Shown here: piece after piece, positions 12,051-28,199 of the stretch | How the letters are laid out: every line of letters begins with the position of its first letter | How positions within the stretch are numbered: position 1 is the stretch's first letter | The notes under the pieces: model-generated | What the model was told of the DNA's origin: nothing | Databases searched by the model: none | The model's input: only the letters and a program-made list of their open reading frames with translations | Program-made: the position numbers and the translations under genes | Origin: Cyclospora cayetanensis | Lineage: Eukaryota > Apicomplexa > Conoidasida > Eucoccidiorida > Eimeriidae | Reading direction: 5' to 3' | Assembly (NCBI RefSeq): GCF_002999335.1 | Contig: NW_020312281.1 | Location: 62,001-126,000 of the forward strand | Length of the DNA: 64,000 nucleotides

Positions 12051-13346
12051 TAGAGTGCCCAAGGCCCATGATGGTTCTCCTCGGAGTTATTCGGCAATTA
12101 TATATTCGGGAACAAAGCTCATTGGACATGGGAAACCCCGGTTTATGGCGCTTACACATTGTGAGAAGGTATCACAAATGAGATGGTACCCACAACAAAA
12201 GTCGCTTCAAGCGTACCCATTTCTTCACACTTGTGCCTGCTTTTTTTTAATTTCTGCATTGCAGCTGTGCATATATATTGGTGGAAAGCCAGATATTTAA
12301 GGCGATACAGCTGGTGAGAAATGGAACTTTGCTGGTCCCTAATTAAATGAAGGCTGGAAAATGTTTTTATCTGGCTTCTCTTCCAAATGGGCGCGAAATA
12401 CACACATTTGCCCCAAGAAAAACTTCGCAAGCCGTTTACCCCATTAATTGTCACAGAAGGCATAAAAATGTGAAAAGTGCAGGTGCTCCCTGAGTGGATA
12501 CCGTTACTGGAGGTAGCTCTCAGCAGAACATCAGTGAGAGGTGAAGGCCAGTATGTGGGGGTCTTCGTGCAAAAGTCCCTCAACCAATCCTCCCGAACAA
12601 GATGTAGATATGCCGCTACGCTCAGAATTCCTCATTCTCCCTAAATATGATAAGATCGAAATCGCTGTATCTTGAAATACAATGAAATCCGTGCCCCGGT
12701 GAACTTTGTTGGATCAGAGGATCGTTCGGCCTTCAATGATGTGCCCAACGCAAAAAGTAGCGCCTCCCACCTATTTTTGCCAATTGACGAAATGTTATCA
12801 CACTAGCATGTTTTTTAGTTCTTGATTGCAGTGCATTCACACCTTTCACACACTTGTGCATATCCACCTTGGGGGGTCCTGTCGTTCTCAGGCCTCATGT
12901 AGTGTGAAACCGCGAGCACTGTGGTCCTGTTAGTTGTCGCTTTGCTCCTTTCGTCATGTCCCTGTTTCAAAGAAAGAAGGAACAGACTATTGCATCCGCT
13001 GGACAACAGTAGATCCACAAGGTTTCGCACGAATGTGCATAGAGAACGACGCAGGCCCCCCCAGGAGACCAGGGTGTCAAGGCACTCTTTTCACCCGATT
13101 ATTCTATAGAAGGTACGGATGTGTGGAATATATATATCAGATTTCTGTCCTATAACCAGCTACCAAGCCCATTCAACAGCCTTTTACACCTCCGTTGAGC
13201 ATCGAGACCAGGCAAGGTCTTTCAGACTTTGGTTTCAAGTTACTGCCAGCAGCCAAAACTCTTCTGCGGAGCTAGAGGAATTTGTCAGCAAAGAATCCCG
13301 AGGAGAAGCCGGTCGAGACAGCTAGCTTTCTTGGAGGCGGAAAAGT
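12051..13346. other. Intergenic, 5' flank of the 13347 gene
   Basis: No supported exon; the open frames here are short and unrelated to any family I know. The last few hundred bases probably carry the promoter and 5' leader of the plus-strand gene starting at 13347. Confidence 0.4.
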
Positions 13347-16300
13347 ATGACATGGTTGTGCAGTTTATTCCAAGCCGCGGGTCTTACAATAGTGGTGCTT
13401 CTGAGTGCGAATACTGTTCTCGAAGTACACAGTACCGGTAAGTCCAACCCAGGAGAAATGCACAATGGTAGCAAGGCGCCATTGTTGCCTCGCACACATC
13501 AGGCCATCCATGAGTTGTCTTGGAGCAGTCTTTAATTCAACGCGATGTCCAATGAGCCTTCTTTCTGATGCGACAAGCGCATACTATCCGAGAGCCTATG
13601 ACAGCTTCCAGGGGCTTGAATGAAGCTTTGGGCTGTCATTATCTGTCATGTCGCACTGGCGTTGTGCAGATGCATCTGGACAGGACGCTCTTCGGGAAAG
13701 TCTAGAATATGTCACAGACTTTGCACCCCAAACGGCATTTTCCAGGGCGCTCGATAGCTTTCAGAATGCAGAGCTAAAGGGGCAGTCACGCTATCGCAGC
13801 TACCAGCCATGGATGTACTTACAGGTGTGCTCAGTGGCCCCCTTGCCACTTCGTATGGATGAGTGGATGAAGGGGGAGTGGCTAGGCAAAAACCCGGATC
13901 TTCTTTTTGCATCTGGTGTTTCTTAAACACGAATGTTGTCGTTGCATTTGTGTGCAAATGTTTCCCCTGTGGTTAGCTAGCAACCAGCAGGTCTCGTCGG
14001 AAGAAAACCGTCTTAACATCTAAAGATAGAGAGCTGAGGAGAGCGGCAGAAGAACGCAGAAATAGGTTAGAGGGACGCAAAGGTCAGCGCGCGAACGATG
14101 ATGATGGCATGCGAAATTCGATAGACGAAGCTTCACCAAAAGATCGAAGAGCTTCCAAGCCTGATCAAACAGGAAGTGGCCCGTCAAGTTTGGCACTTCC
14201 TCGCCTTGGGACACCCACCTCGCCTGGGCCAGCTAAACCAAGCTCGCTGCCATCGCCCGTTGCCAAAGGATTTAAGGCTGTTTTAGATACAAAGCATAAA
14301 TTCGAGCTATCCGATGATGAAACCCAAGAGGAGAAATCTAAGCCATCGCCCAGTAAATCACAGGTGCCAGCTGTAGCCGTAACAACACCTCCAGAAGCCC
14401 AGCAGCAACTGTCGGACCCCTCAAACGTCAAGCCAGAAGCAAAAAATGCGACAACTGTCGTGACTGCGGTGGTGCACCCACCTCCCCTTCCAACAAAACC
14501 TCCCCTTCCAACAAAACCTCCCCTTCCACCAAAACCTCCTGTTCCACCAAAAAAAGGCCATTCACAAGCCCTAAGTGATACTAACAAGGGAGCGTCACAA
14601 GAGCACGCAGATGGCCAGGCTTCAAGAGCTACGTCAAGTATGGTATCGCCTCATGTACCAAGCTCGGGTACCTCGTCACATGTTGCACGGCAAAGGGGTG
14701 TGGTAGCATCCGAACAGTTAGCTAATATAATAACACAGGAAAGTTCCAGCACGGAGAGCGATCAAGATGGTTTTAATCATAGGGCCTCCAGAAGAGGCTC
14801 GGGGACTACCCTAAATGCAGACGAGGAAGCACCTGAAGGTGATCAAGATTCTATCGCTAATCTTGTGAGGAGCGGTGTTGGCAAAGGTGAGTGATAATGC
14901 TGAAAAGTGCTGCCGGATCCCGTCTTTGTTGGCATTATATTGAATTACGGGGACTCAACTGAAAGTGGAAGTTTAACATGCCCACCACCGGTTCGAGCTC
15001 GCTTACTCTTTCAGTGACTCTTATTTGCATCTTGCCTGCTCTGGGGCTTCTCTACACTAGTATGGGCTGACAAAACGCGTAGTATGTACTGGGTTTTATT
15101 TATTGTGTGCAGATCTCTTAAATTGCATTGTAATGCCCCTGAGCTTTCATGACATGGATTCACGTGTTGACACATTCTGCCGCAAGCTAAAGCAAAAGCA
15201 GATTAGGTACCCGAACCATCCGCATCAAACTGCCTGCCGGAAGATGGCCAAGCATGTCGTTCTGCAGTTCCAACGCATACGCAACGAGTGCGAGACGAGC
15301 GTTTACAGTGCGTCCTAACAACTATACCGTGTCCAAAAGTATGCGCGCAGATTTCAGGCTATTTTAGTAAGGAACTTTAGCTTACTATACGACTATAGGT
15401 TTGCATAGTAACAATTCTAAAATTGTCACAGTTCATGTTTGCTTACAGGTTGTCTGAAGATGTTGTGGCTTTCGACCGTGACCCCTGGATTCACCAGATT
15501 TACAAATATCATGGGGCGTACGCCGCTTTCGTCGCAGAATCCTACAACAGGAGGCTCATTTTGTCGCATAGCAAACATGTCTATCAGCAAAAATCCTTGA
15601 AGATAGAAATCTTTTGTCAATTATACCAAAATATAATCGTCTACAGCACGGTAGTGTTGCTGTGGCACTCAAAGAAAAGCGAGGAGAAATGAGATTGATT
15701 ATTAGGGCAGTGAATTGTCTCTGGAGCCATATTGCGTATTGCACAAAGGTTTTCTTGGCACTAACCGCTTTGTGAGTATTTATCTTGTGTATGCCATTTG
15801 AATGCGCTTCAGTTCCTGAGGTTGCTAGCGTCAGTGATGTTACGAAGTACATTATGGACGTGCTACAGCCTTCGAGTACCATGAAAAGCTGGCAGTACCC
15901 TAACTTGGAAACGAATGCTTGCATGTTCTCTCGAGGGTATTCGCGCATACTAAAGAACCATGAAACGAGCCCCGGCGAAAGGTTGATAGGCAAAGAATCG
16001 TCTTCACATGCCTCACAGCGACGGAGAATGGTGAGTCACTCCGTTTCGTTACTTGCAGTGATCCGGAGACATCTATACTGCAAAACCAAGCATCGCTGAT
16101 CCAACTGCATAGAGAGGTGATACTGTAACTCTTTCCACAAGACAACAAGATTCGACAGAATGCGCCACGAGTGTGTATGATGGAGCAAAATACTTTTGCA
16201 GATCATCATCCCAGAAAACATGTTCTATGTCCTGGCCTCAGATGCTTACTCTACAGCTACTTTTGCTATTTTTACAGCAGCAACTCGTCGATCCAGCAAT

Positions 16301-17768
16301 GATTGGCTTCTTGTTGAGCCTTTTTGAAATGCGCGAGTGCGATAAGATGCTGAAGAAGGAGCCGCGATACACGGTTCGTGAAGGCTTAATTGTTTCCTCC
16401 AGGGGGCTTTTCCAGGCATTGCTCGCAGACGTAGTGTCCGAGGCGTTTGTAATTGACTGGCAAAGGTGTAAAACTCCGGAAACAACTGCCATAGGCTCCA
16501 AGGCCAGCATTCTCTGTGCAAACCTAAAGGCAAACGCGAAGCTGCGAACCACGTTGTGGCCAATTCTTCAGCTTGTAGCTGCCCAAAAATGGCAGGCGGC
16601 TATGGAAAGGGCAGCAACCTTTACTAGCGAATTTGAAAAAGCGGTGGTTGAAGAAAATGAACTGCATGCTGCACAGGCAACTGTCAAGGTGAATGTGACA
16701 ATGGCTGTTACCCTATGTAAGTTTGCTGGCACCTGTTTGCAAAGTCAATATACAAGGGAAGTGTGTGTAATTGGGGCATCTAGGACTGCCCTCTCGGCTT
16801 GAAATTTGTGAGGCAGGCTAAAACATGGATCAATAGGTTAAGGTGACACCGCTGTGCTCACGTTTTCTTTTGCAGTCTTCGGGCTCTCCAACTGGAAGGG
16901 GAAGCTACTCAGCTGGCTTTCTGGAAAAAGATTCATCGCATCAATACTGCGTAAAGTGTTGGGAGAAGTGGCTGCAGCAGTCTTTGCGGATAATGAAGCT
17001 GCAAGAGAGTTTGCAACACTCGTTAGAAGCGCAGAGAAGTACGCAGACCCAAGCACAGAGGCTATACTCGAGCATGCCCAAGTACTTATGATACCCATTA
17101 CTGTTGAAGCTCGTTTTTACTGCCAAACTGGAAGTGCTGGATTGGGGAAAATGGTGGGTGACGCCTTAAAAACAAGCATTAGGTCTCTTGCCCGCCTACA
17201 GAAACGAGAAAGCAGAAGAGTCCAACGGAGGAAAAGCACTCGAAGTACTGTTGGCGGAGCCCAGGGGAGCCTTTTGGAGAGGCATGGCTCGCTTACCTCC
17301 GTATATACGTTTTCTTCACATCCACCTCAGCCCGTTCAAACTCCTGAAGTCCAATACAACTACCCCACCTCATTTCTCAGAATGGCTGAAGCCCCGCCCG
17401 AGCCGGAAAGAAGTGTTATGGAAGCCATTGTAGTTTCATTAAATCAATTCAACTTCAGAAAGATCCTGGCGAAAATCGAGGGTGCCAGCAAACCATTGTT
17501 CGAGAAAGCCAGCAAGATAAGGCGGTCTTGGTGGTCAACGCTTCTCAGAATGCTAAGGAATCTGAGGACATTGGACAAGGTACTACTGGCACTAGCTACG
17601 CTAGTGGTGCTTCACCTGTTCGTCATTAACTTCCTCTTCTCACTAGTGGCGGGTATGGTTTCTCATGCCATTGGCGCCTTTTGCGTGCTGATGGTCGTGC
17701 TCTTGCTGGTGGACCTTCTTCGTGAGCAACTCAGAAGACATGAAGCCACTAGAGAAGAAGGCGAGTAA
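13347..17768 (+). CDS. Secreted/membrane coccidian protein, function unknown
   Basis: Family not recognised. Exon 1 (13347-13437) encodes a signal-peptide-like start, MTWLCSLFQAAGLTIVVLLS, and ends at a GTAAGT donor in phase 1. Exon 2 is 13670-13824. Exon 3 is about 13977-14886 and holds a charged, serine-rich segment and a proline repeat. Exon 4 starts at 15113, exon 5 near 15449, exon 6 is 15813-16030, exon 7 about 16278-16716 and exon 8 16876-17768. Phases agree for exons 1-2, 2-3, 3-4, 6-7 and 7-8; the 4-5 and 5-6 junctions are unresolved. Exons 7-8 are helical and rich in alanine and leucine. The last about 70 residues hold a long hydrophobic stretch (LLALATLVVLHLFVINFLF, then ICVLM-like residues) and a basic tail, REQLRRHEATREEGE. 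It converges on the 18318-19485 gene. Likely targeted to the secretory pathway. Confidence 0.7.
14481..14552 (+). repeat. Four 18-bp proline-repeat units inside a CDS
   Basis: Units at 14481, 14499, 14517 and 14535 each encode six residues of the type PPLPTK or P-P-x-P-P-K. The first two units are identical at DNA level. The peptide resembles ligands of SH3 or profilin-type partners; the partner is inference. Confidence 0.9.
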
Positions 17769-18317
17769 CTCAACAACAAAGGCATCGACGGAATGGGGAA
17801 TTCGCTACGGCCCGTGGACGAAAGTGTGCCTTTCATGGTGCTGCTAAGTCTAACTTTTTGAACAGTCACAAGCAAACCATCCTCGCCGTAGCATCATACG
17901 GGATGTATCCTGCATTGCGTTCATATGTCGCTACGAAGCCGCGTATTTGCAATCCAGCCTGTCGACACAGTCGATCCAACGTTTGAGACGATGGGACCCT
18001 CCCGCCGATTAGCTACCGCAGAAAACCTACAGTAAGAGGTTGCTGAATTAAGTCTGGTGGCAGGAATTCTTTCAACGACAAGGTATTAGAGTGGGGAATT
18101 CCATGTCGAGGCGTAAATGCCGACACCCGTTTGGTATTTACAGCAGCATATTTGTGAGGAGACATGTGATTGCCAAACGCAGTCGGCTGTGCAACGGAAG
18201 GGGCACTGAACAATTTTGAAAATTGAGGTTTCTAAAAGGTTTTGTTTTACAACAAACTATATTATTGCTTCACCTAGTAGCTCCGGGTGGTAGCACTCCA
18301 TTCTAGTTGCACATTCT

Positions 18318-19485
18318 TTATCGATCCACACTCCAAGCGTCGTCCTCAGCAAGCACTTCGTACAAGAGTTCACAGACAGTGGATGTAGGTTCTTTGCGGC
18401 TGGCATTTGGGAATAAAACACTGCATTCGCCTTGCTCTTTTGAACGAATAATAGTCGAGCTGAGGGGCGGCAACCGCCTACGGAGTGTCCATGCAGAGAG
18501 CTTTGTTTCGTGTTCCCGTGTTTTTCTGAATGACAGGAACTTCTTTCTACTGTCTCTATAAGCCTTCCACATGAGCGAAGTCCCGAAGGAACCCACGGCA
18601 AGGGCAACTACAAAGCTGCCAATCAGTAAATTGCCGGAAAACACTGTAAGAAGGCCAACACCAACCTTAACCGTAGACCATACGCAACCCAGCTGCAAAG
18701 CCAAGCACAGAACGCACAATAACAATTCACCAAGTAACCAGTTGTCCAAGAATTGAGCACCCAAGCGGGAAAGTATTGTGGTAAGGAGTACGGTATAGGC
18801 AGCTCAAACATGACTATCCTTTGTGTTGGAACTGCTGCGAGGATGTGCAGTCAATTAAACAGTGAGATGTCATGTATCTATTCATCCCCCCCTTGGACTT
18901 TAAATGCAAAATTGCAAAGTGATATTTACGTTGAATGCTCACCTCGGGGCCGCTAAGATGAACAATTTCTGTCAAATGGTGCTGTACCTCGGCAAAGGAT
19001 GTCGCAGAGGTAAGCCCAACACTGTGCTTGAAAAGCGCGTGGCTGAGCACCTGAAATTCCTTAGTCACGGAACCTTGCAGTTGCTTCACGCAGTCAAGGA
19101 ATTCTTGCAGCGAGCCAGTTACATCTTTTGTGCTTGCCTGTTCCTTGAAGTTCGTTAGGACGCCTACCGTATCTTGAAGTTCACGCGATTCAGTGATTTC
19201 TGTCTCGTTATTCATAGCTTCCGCTTCAAACCAGGCGTCCAAGTCTGCTCGATTCGTGTTTTCTTCGCTTGAAAGGCAGGCTTTTATAGATGATGATGAG
19301 GGTTTCGCTGGAGGGGCTATTGGCTTCCGCAAAGGGTGTTTACTAAGATTGGCTCGAACGAACTGCCAGAGCCTGCCATGATTTAGGATTAATGTGTACT
19401 GCTCGCTCTCTGGTTCATGGTTGATACGATTGGGGGTGGTGTGGTCTGAATTGACCCTTGCCCGTGGTCCCTTTGCGTTGCCCAT
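18318..19485 (-). CDS. Coccidian hypothetical membrane-module protein, small paralogue
   Basis: Family not recognised. Exon 1 is 19485-18943 (181 codons from MGNAKGPRA), ending GGCCCCGAG before a GTGAGC donor. Exon 2 is 18692-18318, after a CTTTGCAG acceptor. Both are phase 0, giving about 305 residues. The end of exon 1 reads HSVGLTSATSFAEVQHHL and then EIVHLSGPE. Exon 2 starts LGCVWSTVKVGVGLL, followed by SGNLLIGSFVVALAVGSFGT, which looks like a membrane hairpin, and then a basic tail. These blocks match the 5658-8308 protein, with the intron at the identical codon. The N-terminal region is hydrophilic, with no signal peptide. The gene is tail-to-tail with the 13347-17768 gene, about 550 bp apart. 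Confidence 0.75.
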
Positions 19486-22400
19486 CTAGTACAGAAGCCT
19501 GGTACATTGAAGCTGCTAAGCACATGCTGAAAAATGGTGAGGGTGCTGCGTGGCAACGATATGCGTTCGCAGCTGCATGTTACCGGCTACAACCACCTCA
19601 TAAAATGAGACTGGATTGCCTTGTGGGGGTCAGCGGGGGGAGGAACTGAAGAACACAGTGAAATGGAGGGCGAATAAGACTACGCGCTACGGCATACAAT
19701 CGTGCCTTGGAATTGTTGCATAACAAAAGGCTTTGAGCTGCCGTTCCCGATCCTCACAGAGAGCCAGTACATACACATAGCTGTGGGGCAGATGAAAGAA
19801 AGCAGCCCCTACCTTTCTCCTCATCACCTCATAACGAAGCGATTGATAGCGAGGAAAAGGTTTGATTTCCCAAGTAGAAAGAGTTCCAGGTGGAATCTAG
19901 AAGGCGCATAGGAAATTCTGAGTCAATTTGTAGATCGCCAGCACACACTTGTGAGCGATCCGCGTGGGTTTGAGTGCTTTAAAGCGGCTCACATCCTCCT
20001 GTTTTACTGTGTACGTCGGTAGTACACTCAAACTATTTATTCGGGCCAAAAAAATATGCAGAATTGCTCACTTTTGCAATTGTAACTCAAAGGATCGATG
20101 CCAAGACGGTGGCTGACTCACGAACCGCTGCTCCCTGTCGTTGCTCGGCTCCAGAAGAGCAGCACAACCATGTAACAAGTGCTACAAGACGAAATCTGGT
20201 TTTCACATCGTTTACAGTGTTTCTTTTTCCAAATTTCTCACACATCCCTTCTATAACTAGTCCTGTCAGCGTTGCCTGGCGACAAACTATGGCACGCCGA
20301 ACCGTCAAGCAGATGCAGTGAAACCCACGAGAGAGAGCCCCAAGGAACAGTTTATTTTGAATTTGCCTCCGAAAAATCAAAGCCCGGCACACGGGAATGA
20401 AGAAACCTCTGCTAGGATCGTTATAATTCTCGGTTATCGCTAGGCCCGAAGGCTCCAGATTCACAGCAACTATGCTTACTCAGTATATTTGTATGCATAG
20501 TGCTTATTGCCCGAGTTTAGGCTTTTAGTCTGGCCACTGTGACTTGCTCGGCTGCTTTATAGATGGACCTAAGGTTGAGCCCCCCCGCCGCTATCCTGGT
20601 ATGTGCTTGACTTATCAAATTTAGTGGTTGCCAGTGTGTGTATGTGTTGTGGATTACACATGATATCTAGCTGTATATGCAACTTTTTTTGGTTTAGGGT
20701 GCGAACAGTACTACTGCATGTCCAACGGTCGCGGGCTCCGACCACCTAGTATTCCCTTGCCAGGAAAGCATGCCACTGCAGGAGATGTAAAATGCAAAAA
20801 GGCCAAAACACTACCCTTCATAGGCAAGTCAAAAGCAGTCGTAGTATAAGAAAGTACGGACTCAGCAGAAGTGCAGCAAGAGAAGGCAGTATGTATAACA
20901 CTTTTGAAGGGTCTTCGTTCAAAGGCACTTTCCCACAAAACCAATGCGACACTCCATTGAAAATTCCTATTGAAGACCTCTCGTTCCGTGCCCGCACCAT
21001 AGAGGGTTTCAGCATGAGGGGGGAGGGACAAGCAGTGTGAGCGTTGCTACACCTTTCTAGCATCCAGACTTTTCCACCCGGTGGCACATAGCAACTTGAC
21101 AAACCGCTAGGTTACGCTAGCTCTAATAATCAGTGAACTTTACCCTGCAGCGAACTGCGTATGAAAATCACCTACCCAATCGATCCTAAACCAATTTTTA
21201 ATCAAGTATGGCCAGTGTACTAGAAATGCAAGAAGCACAGCTTAGCCGGTTGCGTTGTGCTTGCATCTGCACGTTAAACCTCCAGGTATGGCTGCCTTGT
21301 TTGTTTTCGCTATCTCGGTTACCTGGGTGCAGCGTACTAAAAGCAGGCTTTTTGTTCGAAACAATCAGCCGCAGCCCTATACTCAAGACAAAGACGCTGG
21401 CCATTCACACTATCTTTCCACAAATTGGCCCTGGGCTAGTCAGAAAATTTAGAGCCATTAAATTCCACATGCCCTTACCCCATCAGGCTTTCCCTTAAAC
21501 CCCCCTGAGTTTGGTTGTAGCAGTTTGACTCACATAGAATCTCTCCAAAACCACGAGAAGCGATCTCTGTTAGTTTTCTTGTCAAAATGTTATCACTCAC
21601 ACCAGTGACTGTGACTTCTCTGCTGCTGAATATTTCGCCACTACTTCGGTTCAAGGTAACACAAAGGTTATACTTGCCAAGAATGGGTATTCTCACTCTA
21701 CCGCTTCATTCAGTATAATCAAAATATCGCAATAATTTAATCAGGGAAAACCTGTGTAATTCGATCTAGCCGCAGCCAGCAACTAGGACGAACATGATAG
21801 CAACAAGGGCTACTGTGCTGCTTCATTGCTTGCTTCTTGTATATTGCTGCTCAAGCTGGAGACAAGCAAGAAGTGGAATAGGCCCCTGTAAAACTGGAGG
21901 TCCGGTTGATGGGTAATCAGATTTACATCTAGCCACCACAAACACAGCCGAAAAAGGAGGAAGACATGACTCTAATTAGCTTGTCTTACTAATTCCCAAA
22001 CTTCATTAAGCGCCACCATTTTGCACCCTTCTCCTATTTATATCCATTCTGATTCATACAAGTTCCTGCACATTTTAGTGTGCCTCCCTACAGAGCACCC
22101 CGCGAGCACACATGTGTTGTGGTTCACTCGGCTTCACGGTTGATAGGTTCTTTGCGCTGCCTTTTCGATATGCAGACTCTGGAAAGGAACGCAACCAAAT
22201 AGGAAGCAAAGCTGCATTATTGTCTTTTTGGAAAAGGCTTCCCTGGTGCAAATGGTAAAGCTAGTAAGACACCAATCTGTCTGGCACTGAAGAGCCAAAA
22301 AGGTCCCAGAGCATGAATAAATTCCTTGTCAACTTTCTATCGTTATATGACAGACACAGGAGGCATTTCAGCCCTTAAGTTATAAGGAATCGTTCGCTAT

Positions 22401-22565
22401 AGCGGCAGTCGTGATGAAACTCGAAAAGTCACCATGCAGCCTGCGCTCCAAGTAAATGGAACTCTGCATTATCAACACATATTGCTACTTGAACGTTGTT
22501 TTCTGGATGCTAGCGTTTATCTGCCATTAAGTTACAAGAGCTCACAATTGTGATCAAAGTGTCTA
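19486..22565. other. Gene-poor 3 kb stretch
   Basis: I see no supported exon, RNA gene or clear retrotransposon domain on either strand. Open frames are at most about 125 codons and lack recognisable domains. It separates the 5' end of the 19485 gene from the 3' end of the alcohol dehydrogenase gene. Confidence 0.45.
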
Positions 22566-25664
<3,099 letters not shown>

Positions 25665-26819
25665 TTTTAGTCTGTGTGTGCGTATGTGCTGCAAATGTGA
25701 CACTACGAGAAATACTGAGGCAAACCGAGCCCTTAATATTCGCCGGAAGGATCAAAGTGAGGAACACGTTGGTGGGTTCAGCGGGGGGCGCGGTAGGACA
25801 CCCTCGTAGTCATTGGCTCTACCCGGGCGAGCAGAGCACTAACACAGGCTACGACATTGAAATGGAAGAATATACTCGCTGCCTATTCATACTTTGCACT
25901 TTTTCAATCGCCTGATAACCCTCAGTTCGGTGTGTCACCATACTTCCGGGGTTCAGGATAATGTAGAGAATGACGCTCAACGCGGTCAGGATATGTGCAA
26001 ACAGTCCAGGAGCTACTATGTTTTTTCTCATCCAGTATACCACAAGCCATTCATTCGAGTGAGCATCCACTTTGTAATCATTGTTGATAAAGTATTGTAA
26101 TCCCGGCTTGGCAAATGGCAGAAGGCAATGATGGCATTCGGTTGAACATCTCGAGTCCAGGAGAAGATGCTGAAGCGCTAGGGTCCGAATCAGCCAAGCG
26201 TGCAAACTGCGCCAATGATACCAAAATATGAAAAGACTGAAGGAACTACCCATGTTAAGGGGGAATAAGTGGGCGGAACTCAGCATTTAGAAGATAGGCA
26301 CTCGAAAAAATATCAAAATTGTGGAAGGTATGCACGAGCTTTAAGGGAACCCAACGCATAGGGAATTTGTCTATCCTTTCATAAGGTGAAGAACTCTACT
26401 ATTGTAGAAAACTGCGGTACAGACCAGATGAAAGAAAATCTTTTTGCCCCAATTCGAGAGCCCTCAAGTTCACGTGAGACAAGATCCCATTAGCAGTGCA
26501 TTATTGAAATACAATATATAGGATCATCAGTAGTAGTCAGTGCAAGTACATCTGTCAATTGTGCAAGGAAAGGCTTCTTAGATTTTTCCGAGTCCGTAGG
26601 ATATCTGCAGCGGGATGAACTGCACGTTAGCCTATTCTACTACCCCGGTTACACCTAACTAAGAGTTAATAAATAATTGACTAGCTGGTTTTTCTCTTTG
26701 TTATCTCGTTCATAGCAGGTAGCGTTAGCTCTGTGCAACAAGATAAAGTGCTCTATGAGTGTGCTTTAGATGACACTTCCTTATAGTTGTAAAAGCTTGG
26801 AACGCTTACTGAGTGGAGC
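25665..26819. other. 5' flank of the alcohol dehydrogenase gene; possible membrane ORF
   Basis: A minus-strand open frame (26286-25849) has two hydrophobic stretches, for example GLFAHILTALSVILYIIL, but no partner exon or family I recognise. Otherwise nothing is supported. The bases next to 25664 should carry the dehydrogenase promoter. Confidence 0.3.
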
Positions 26820-28060
26820 TACGCGTGCATTAACTTCCGCTCTTCCCTCATTTGGGAATCCCTGAGAGGTTCAAGAAGGTCAAGAAAGGAACTCTTTTGG
26901 ATTGGAGAACACTCAATACCTTTTATCAACTGTGCATTGAATCTGTTTTTAGGCGACGCCCATTGGACCTCCGATGCAGTGCTACAGTCGGTGGCATTGC
27001 GTGGTTCCTGTAGCTCTTTCCGGCTCATCCACTAGCTGTAGACACACTAGAAATTCAGCTTCCCCAACGGACCTTGTCGGGGTATTAGCGCCATTTGGAA
27101 TTTTACCAATCTGATTGTGTTGGCAACAAGTTCGGGGGAAATCATTTGGCGATGAAAGTAAATGAAGGCATAAATGCCTGCATGGTGTTCTAAACGCAGT
27201 AGCTCCACAGCTGGTAATAATGCATGATTAAATATGCTGATAAACAGAAGGTTGTACAAGCATTCGAAAAGTCATCACCCGAATGGAGATGTATTTCGCT
27301 TCCTCTTCTTGAGGGGAAGCCCCATGAGGGCTCGCTTCAGTATGACGAGTGGAGGCAGGAATACTTTAATAATGGCTCTATTCATGCGGAAAACAAACAT
27401 TCGCCTATCGAAATAATGCAATGCAAGCCTACATACAAGCCCTAACATGTTTATGCAGATCTCTGTATAACAGCAAGCTCCGATAAAAATAAGGAAGCTG
27501 AAGCAAAGAAAACTATTAAGAAATCGAGTGAGATAATGAACAACTGGTCAGCGAAATCCACGACGTAGACGAACACCTGTTTCACCAACGGTTTTTTTAG
27601 GTATTGTCAAAGTCCCACGTCAGATGCTCGGAGGATGGGTACGCGGCTGAGGCATTGAACAACCGATGAATGGGCTTCTCACAAATGATGGACTCCTTAA
27701 GCTGAGCATCCAGGAGCACATGGGAGCGGCCTCTGCGTCTTTAGCGGAGGAGGAGGAGTCAACTCCAAAGTTAAAACCTGTGGGTGGCGGAGCGGCGTCG
27801 ACGGCCTAGGCTGCACTCTAATTCGGAGCAGAGGCAAGCACGAAGGAACTCGCTTTCCTAAGCAGTCTCGGGCACCCCTCCAAAGAATACCTGCTTCTAT
27901 TGTGAAATAATGGGTCGTATTACCCGGAGTTGTAAGCGCATGCAAACAGCCAAGGACCTCTAACAACGGGGCTGGGTCCAGCAGAAGCAGGAAGCTTGGT
28001 TAGCAAACAAGGCGCATCAGGGAAACGGCAAGTCCCCCACATGCCCTGCGCCGCATTGTA
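26820..28060 (+). mobile_element. Chromovirus-like fragment: gag region and spacer, plus orientation
   Basis: The ACGCAGTAGCTCCACAG marker at about 27197 and the sequence around it (TTGGCAACAA and downstream) align with 9.7-9.9 kb and 57.4-57.6 kb. Bases 27920-28060 match the spacer seen at 58.26 kb and, less closely, at 10.65 kb. It stops at about 28.1 kb, where a minus-oriented copy begins. Only gag and spacer parts remain. Confidence 0.6.
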
Positions 28061-28199
28061 AGTAGCTACAGACGATACAACCACATATGGCATTGTTGCA
28101 CACCCCACTGCGCTGCATGTAGTCCCTTTCCCATTGTTCGCTTTTGGTAAAGCGACCAGATTAGCAAGCAATAATTCAGTACTTCGAAAGCCTGTTGCC

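Noticed and set aside
14165..14587. Glycine-rich minus frame opposite the proline repeats
   Set aside because: Complement of the PPLPTK repeat coding region; the sense frame joins flanking exons in phase.
14985..15020. GGTTCGAGCTC, resembling a tRNA B box
   Set aside because: No A box at the right distance and no cloverleaf can be folded around it; it lies in an intron of the 13347 gene.
25849..26286. Hydrophobic minus frame, with slight resemblance to a hydrophobic frame at 53899-54081
   Set aside because: The resemblance is limited to a few hydrophobic residues (L-F-x-H-I-L) and could be chance; no supporting exons.
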